From NCBI GenBank assembly GCA_949283905.1, contig CASDUB010000033.1, positions 1 to 7,421 of the forward strand: a stretch of 7,421 bases of DNA, in the 5' to 3' direction. The notes below the pieces were generated by a model. It saw only the letters and a list, made by a program, of their open reading frames with translations. It did no database searches and was not told the origin of the DNA. Of the stretch, positions 6,472 to 7,421 are shown piece by piece (position 1 is the stretch's first letter; each line of letters starts with the position of its first letter). Source of the DNA: an uncultured Lachnospiraceae bacterium. GTDB lineage: Bacteria; Bacillota; Clostridia; Lachnospirales; Lachnospiraceae. Both the position numbers and the translations under genes were made by a program.

Positions 6472-6510
6472 GAAAAGGACTTTTCTGATATTAAAAATGG
6501 AGGATACAGT

Positions 6511-6705
6511 ATGAGTGGAATTTTTGAAAGAGTAATAAATATGGGAATATCAGAGGGTATGGAAAAAGGTATGGAAACGGCGCATCGCGAAACTGCCATC
6601 GAATTGCTTAAAGCAGGAACCGATGAAAACGTGATCCTGCAGGAATGTAAACTTACTAAGGAGCAGCTTGAACAGTTGAAAAAAGATATGTTGATGGTTC
6701 AGTAA
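6511..6705 (+). CDS. Small stand-alone protein resembling the C-terminal tail of Rpn/PD-(D/E)XK nuclease-transposases
   Basis: The 64-residue protein has its own near-consensus promoter, a GGAGG ribosome site 7 bases before ATG and a hairpin terminator downstream, so it is very likely expressed. Residues 13-24 (ISEGMEKGMETA) repeat the EG.EKG pattern seen near the end of Rpn-family (PDDEXK_2) proteins. Residues 27-61 (ETAIELLKAGTDENVILQECKLTKEQLEQL) match the small helical bundle that ends them, typically a LLK.G.s.e.I...t.Ls.EqLe.L pattern. The nuclease domain is absent, and nothing in frame upstream looks like a remnant: that DNA is promoter. In E. coli, a short internal product of rpnA covering this C-terminal part has been reported to counteract the full-length nuclease, so an antitoxin-like or decoy role is possible but purely inferred. 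It is divergent from fruA and no functional link to fructose is visible. Confidence 0.75.
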   Translation: MSGIFERVINMGISEGMEKGMETAHRETAIELLKAGTDENVILQECKLTKEQLEQLKKDMLMVQ

Positions 6706-6760
6706 CTGTTAAACGAAATACAAAACCGATATGGAATAATAAAATGTAAATAAGTATCAG

Positions 6761-6798
6761 GAAGGGAGTTGTCGCACAATAGTGCGTCAGCTCCCTTC
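6761..6798. terminator. Hairpin terminator between the 64-residue gene and the nitroreductase gene
   Basis: GAAGGGAGTTGTCGCA (6761-6776) pairs with TGCGTCAGCTCCCTTC (6783-6798) over 16 positions, with one G-T pair and one T-T mismatch; C6777 and G6782 can add a pair, leaving loop AATA. The T-tract is weak on the plus strand (TTTT at 6807-6810) and interrupted on the minus strand. Its place between two convergent genes, 56 bases after one stop and 23 after the other, supports a shared terminator. Confidence 0.75.
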
Positions 6799-6820
6799 AA
6801 ATCTGCTTTTGACGATATTA

Positions 6821-7354
6821 TTATCTGATATAATATACCCAGTTTTCTTTTCTTGCAGGTGCTTCTCCAAGAGGCTCTGCAGGATATCCTAAAGCTACAT
6901 GTCCGATTCCCTCATACTTGTCTTCAAGACCGAGATCTTTGAGGATCTGTTTTCCGAAATCAGAATCAAACTCCTCTTTGCATCTGTGGATCCAGATTCC
7001 GCCGAGTCCGAGACTTGCAGCAGCATTGAGCATATTTCCGATTACGAGAGATCCGTCGTAACGATAGATGTTCTCAAAAGTTTTGTCTGCAAGAACCATA
7101 AGGATTACCGGAGCGCCGTAAAACGGATCGAATCCGTCAGGAGCACCTGCTATCTTGCGGTTTTCTTCTGAGATCTTGTCTCTCATCTCTTTATTTGTTA
7201 CAGCGATGATGATAGGCGTCTGTTTATTTCCGCCTGTAGGAGCGTATGTACCTGCTCTTAAAACAGCCTGAAGTTCTTCTTCTTTGATCATATCAGGTTT
7301 AAATTTTCTGCAGCTTCTTCTTGTTTCAAGTACTTTTAATGTCTCATTCATCAT
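6821..7354 (-). CDS. Nitroreductase family flavoprotein
   Basis: This 177-residue cytoplasmic protein belongs to the FMN-dependent, NAD(P)H-oxidising nitroreductase fold. The N-terminal RRSCRKF (12-18) supplies the FMN phosphate-binding arginines, YAPTGGNKQTP (37-47) corresponds to the flavin-contacting SPSA.N.QP loop, NMLNAAASLGLGGIWIH (107-123) is the typical central helix and strand, and HVALGYP (152-158) precedes the basic C-terminus. Members reduce nitroaromatics, quinones or flavins, or modify enones; the natural substrate cannot be told. The length is at the short end of the family. Two adjacent ATG codons begin the frame; the first (7352-7354) is chosen because AAGGAAG lies about 7 bases before it. 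No neighbour suggests a pathway; it appears to be a single-gene unit ending at the shared hairpin. Confidence 0.92.
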   Translation of the reverse strand: MMNETLKVLETRRSCRKFKPDMIKEEELQAVLRAGTYAPTGGNKQTPIIIAVTNKEMRDKISEENRKIAGAPDGFDPFYGAPVILMVLADKTFENIYRYDGSLVIGNMLNAAASLGLGGIWIHRCKEEFDSDFGKQILKDLGLEDKYEGIGHVALGYPAEPLGEAPARKENWVYYIR

Positions 7355-7383
7355 AATACTACTTCCTTTCTGATTAACATTAA

Positions 7384-7389
7384 ATTATA
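7384..7389 (-). promoter_or_regulatory. -10 box of the nitroreductase gene
   Basis: The minus strand reads a perfect TATAAT about 30 bases upstream of the start codon, giving a short leader with the ribosome site. The -35 position (near 7407-7412, TTTCTT) is poor and the window ends soon after, so an activator or a degenerate -35 is possible. Confidence 0.5.
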
Positions 7390-7421
7390 TCTTTTTTGTT
7401 TGCTTTAAGAAATTCTCTGTA

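Larger units (their letters stand above)
6131..6510. other. Divergent control region between fruA and the 64-residue gene
   Basis: This 380-base, very AT-rich stretch holds no convincing gene. From left to right it contains the fruA leader (no riboswitch or antiterminator fold seen), the fruA promoter, a 10-bp tandem repeat at its -35, a second copy of the AGTCAAAAACA word at 6342-6353, a perfect 10-bp tandem repeat at 6308-6327, a 10-base direct repeat AAATTCTTTT (6405-6414 and 6417-6426) and the rightward promoter and ribosome site. The number of repeats suggests regulator binding on both sides. Confidence 0.6.

Overview
The window looks like chromosomal DNA of a low-GC Gram-positive anaerobe of the class Clostridia, most likely a Lachnospiraceae-type gut bacterium. 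This is inferred from purine-rich GGAGG-type ribosome sites, AT-rich intergenic DNA with near-consensus sigma-A promoters, the protein signatures (for example GSTNSHTAILAR in Enzyme I), and a short HPr that resembles those found with clostridial fructose operons. No taxonomic marker gene is present, so the family-level guess is tentative.

Layout. Bases 1-343 (+) hold the 3' end of a MATE-type multidrug transporter. A strong hairpin at 367-429 serves as a terminator for it and for the operon arriving from the other side. From 6130 down to 446 the minus strand carries one operon in transcription order: fruA (PTS IIABC for fructose), fruK (1-phosphofructokinase), ptsH (HPr, interrupted by an in-frame TAA), ptsI (Enzyme I) and a DeoR-family regulator (probably FruR). 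The 380-base region 6131-6510 holds a fruA promoter facing left and a strong promoter facing right for a 64-residue protein that resembles only the tail of Rpn/PD-(D/E)XK nucleases. That gene converges, across a second hairpin at 6761-6798, on a small nitroreductase-family flavoprotein gene (6821-7354, minus) with a -10 box near the right edge.

How the genes work together. Enzyme I takes phosphate from phosphoenolpyruvate and passes it to HPr (His15), then to FruA IIA (His67), FruA IIB (Cys178) and finally to fructose as it crosses the membrane through IIC. FruK phosphorylates the resulting fructose 1-phosphate to fructose 1,6-bisphosphate for glycolysis. The DeoR-type repressor probably responds to a phosphorylated sugar such as fructose 1-phosphate. 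The operon would be a self-contained fructose PTS, except that the HPr reading frame as written stops after 23 codons, shortly after its active-site histidine. The chain is therefore broken unless another HPr exists, the stop is a sequencing error, or the gene is a recent pseudogene. This HPr also has lysine at the position of the regulatory Ser46.

No mobile element, CRISPR array, tRNA or rRNA was seen. The points of most interest are the ptsH nonsense codon, the missing Ser46, the stand-alone Rpn-tail protein, and several 10-bp tandem repeats and palindromes in the control regions.
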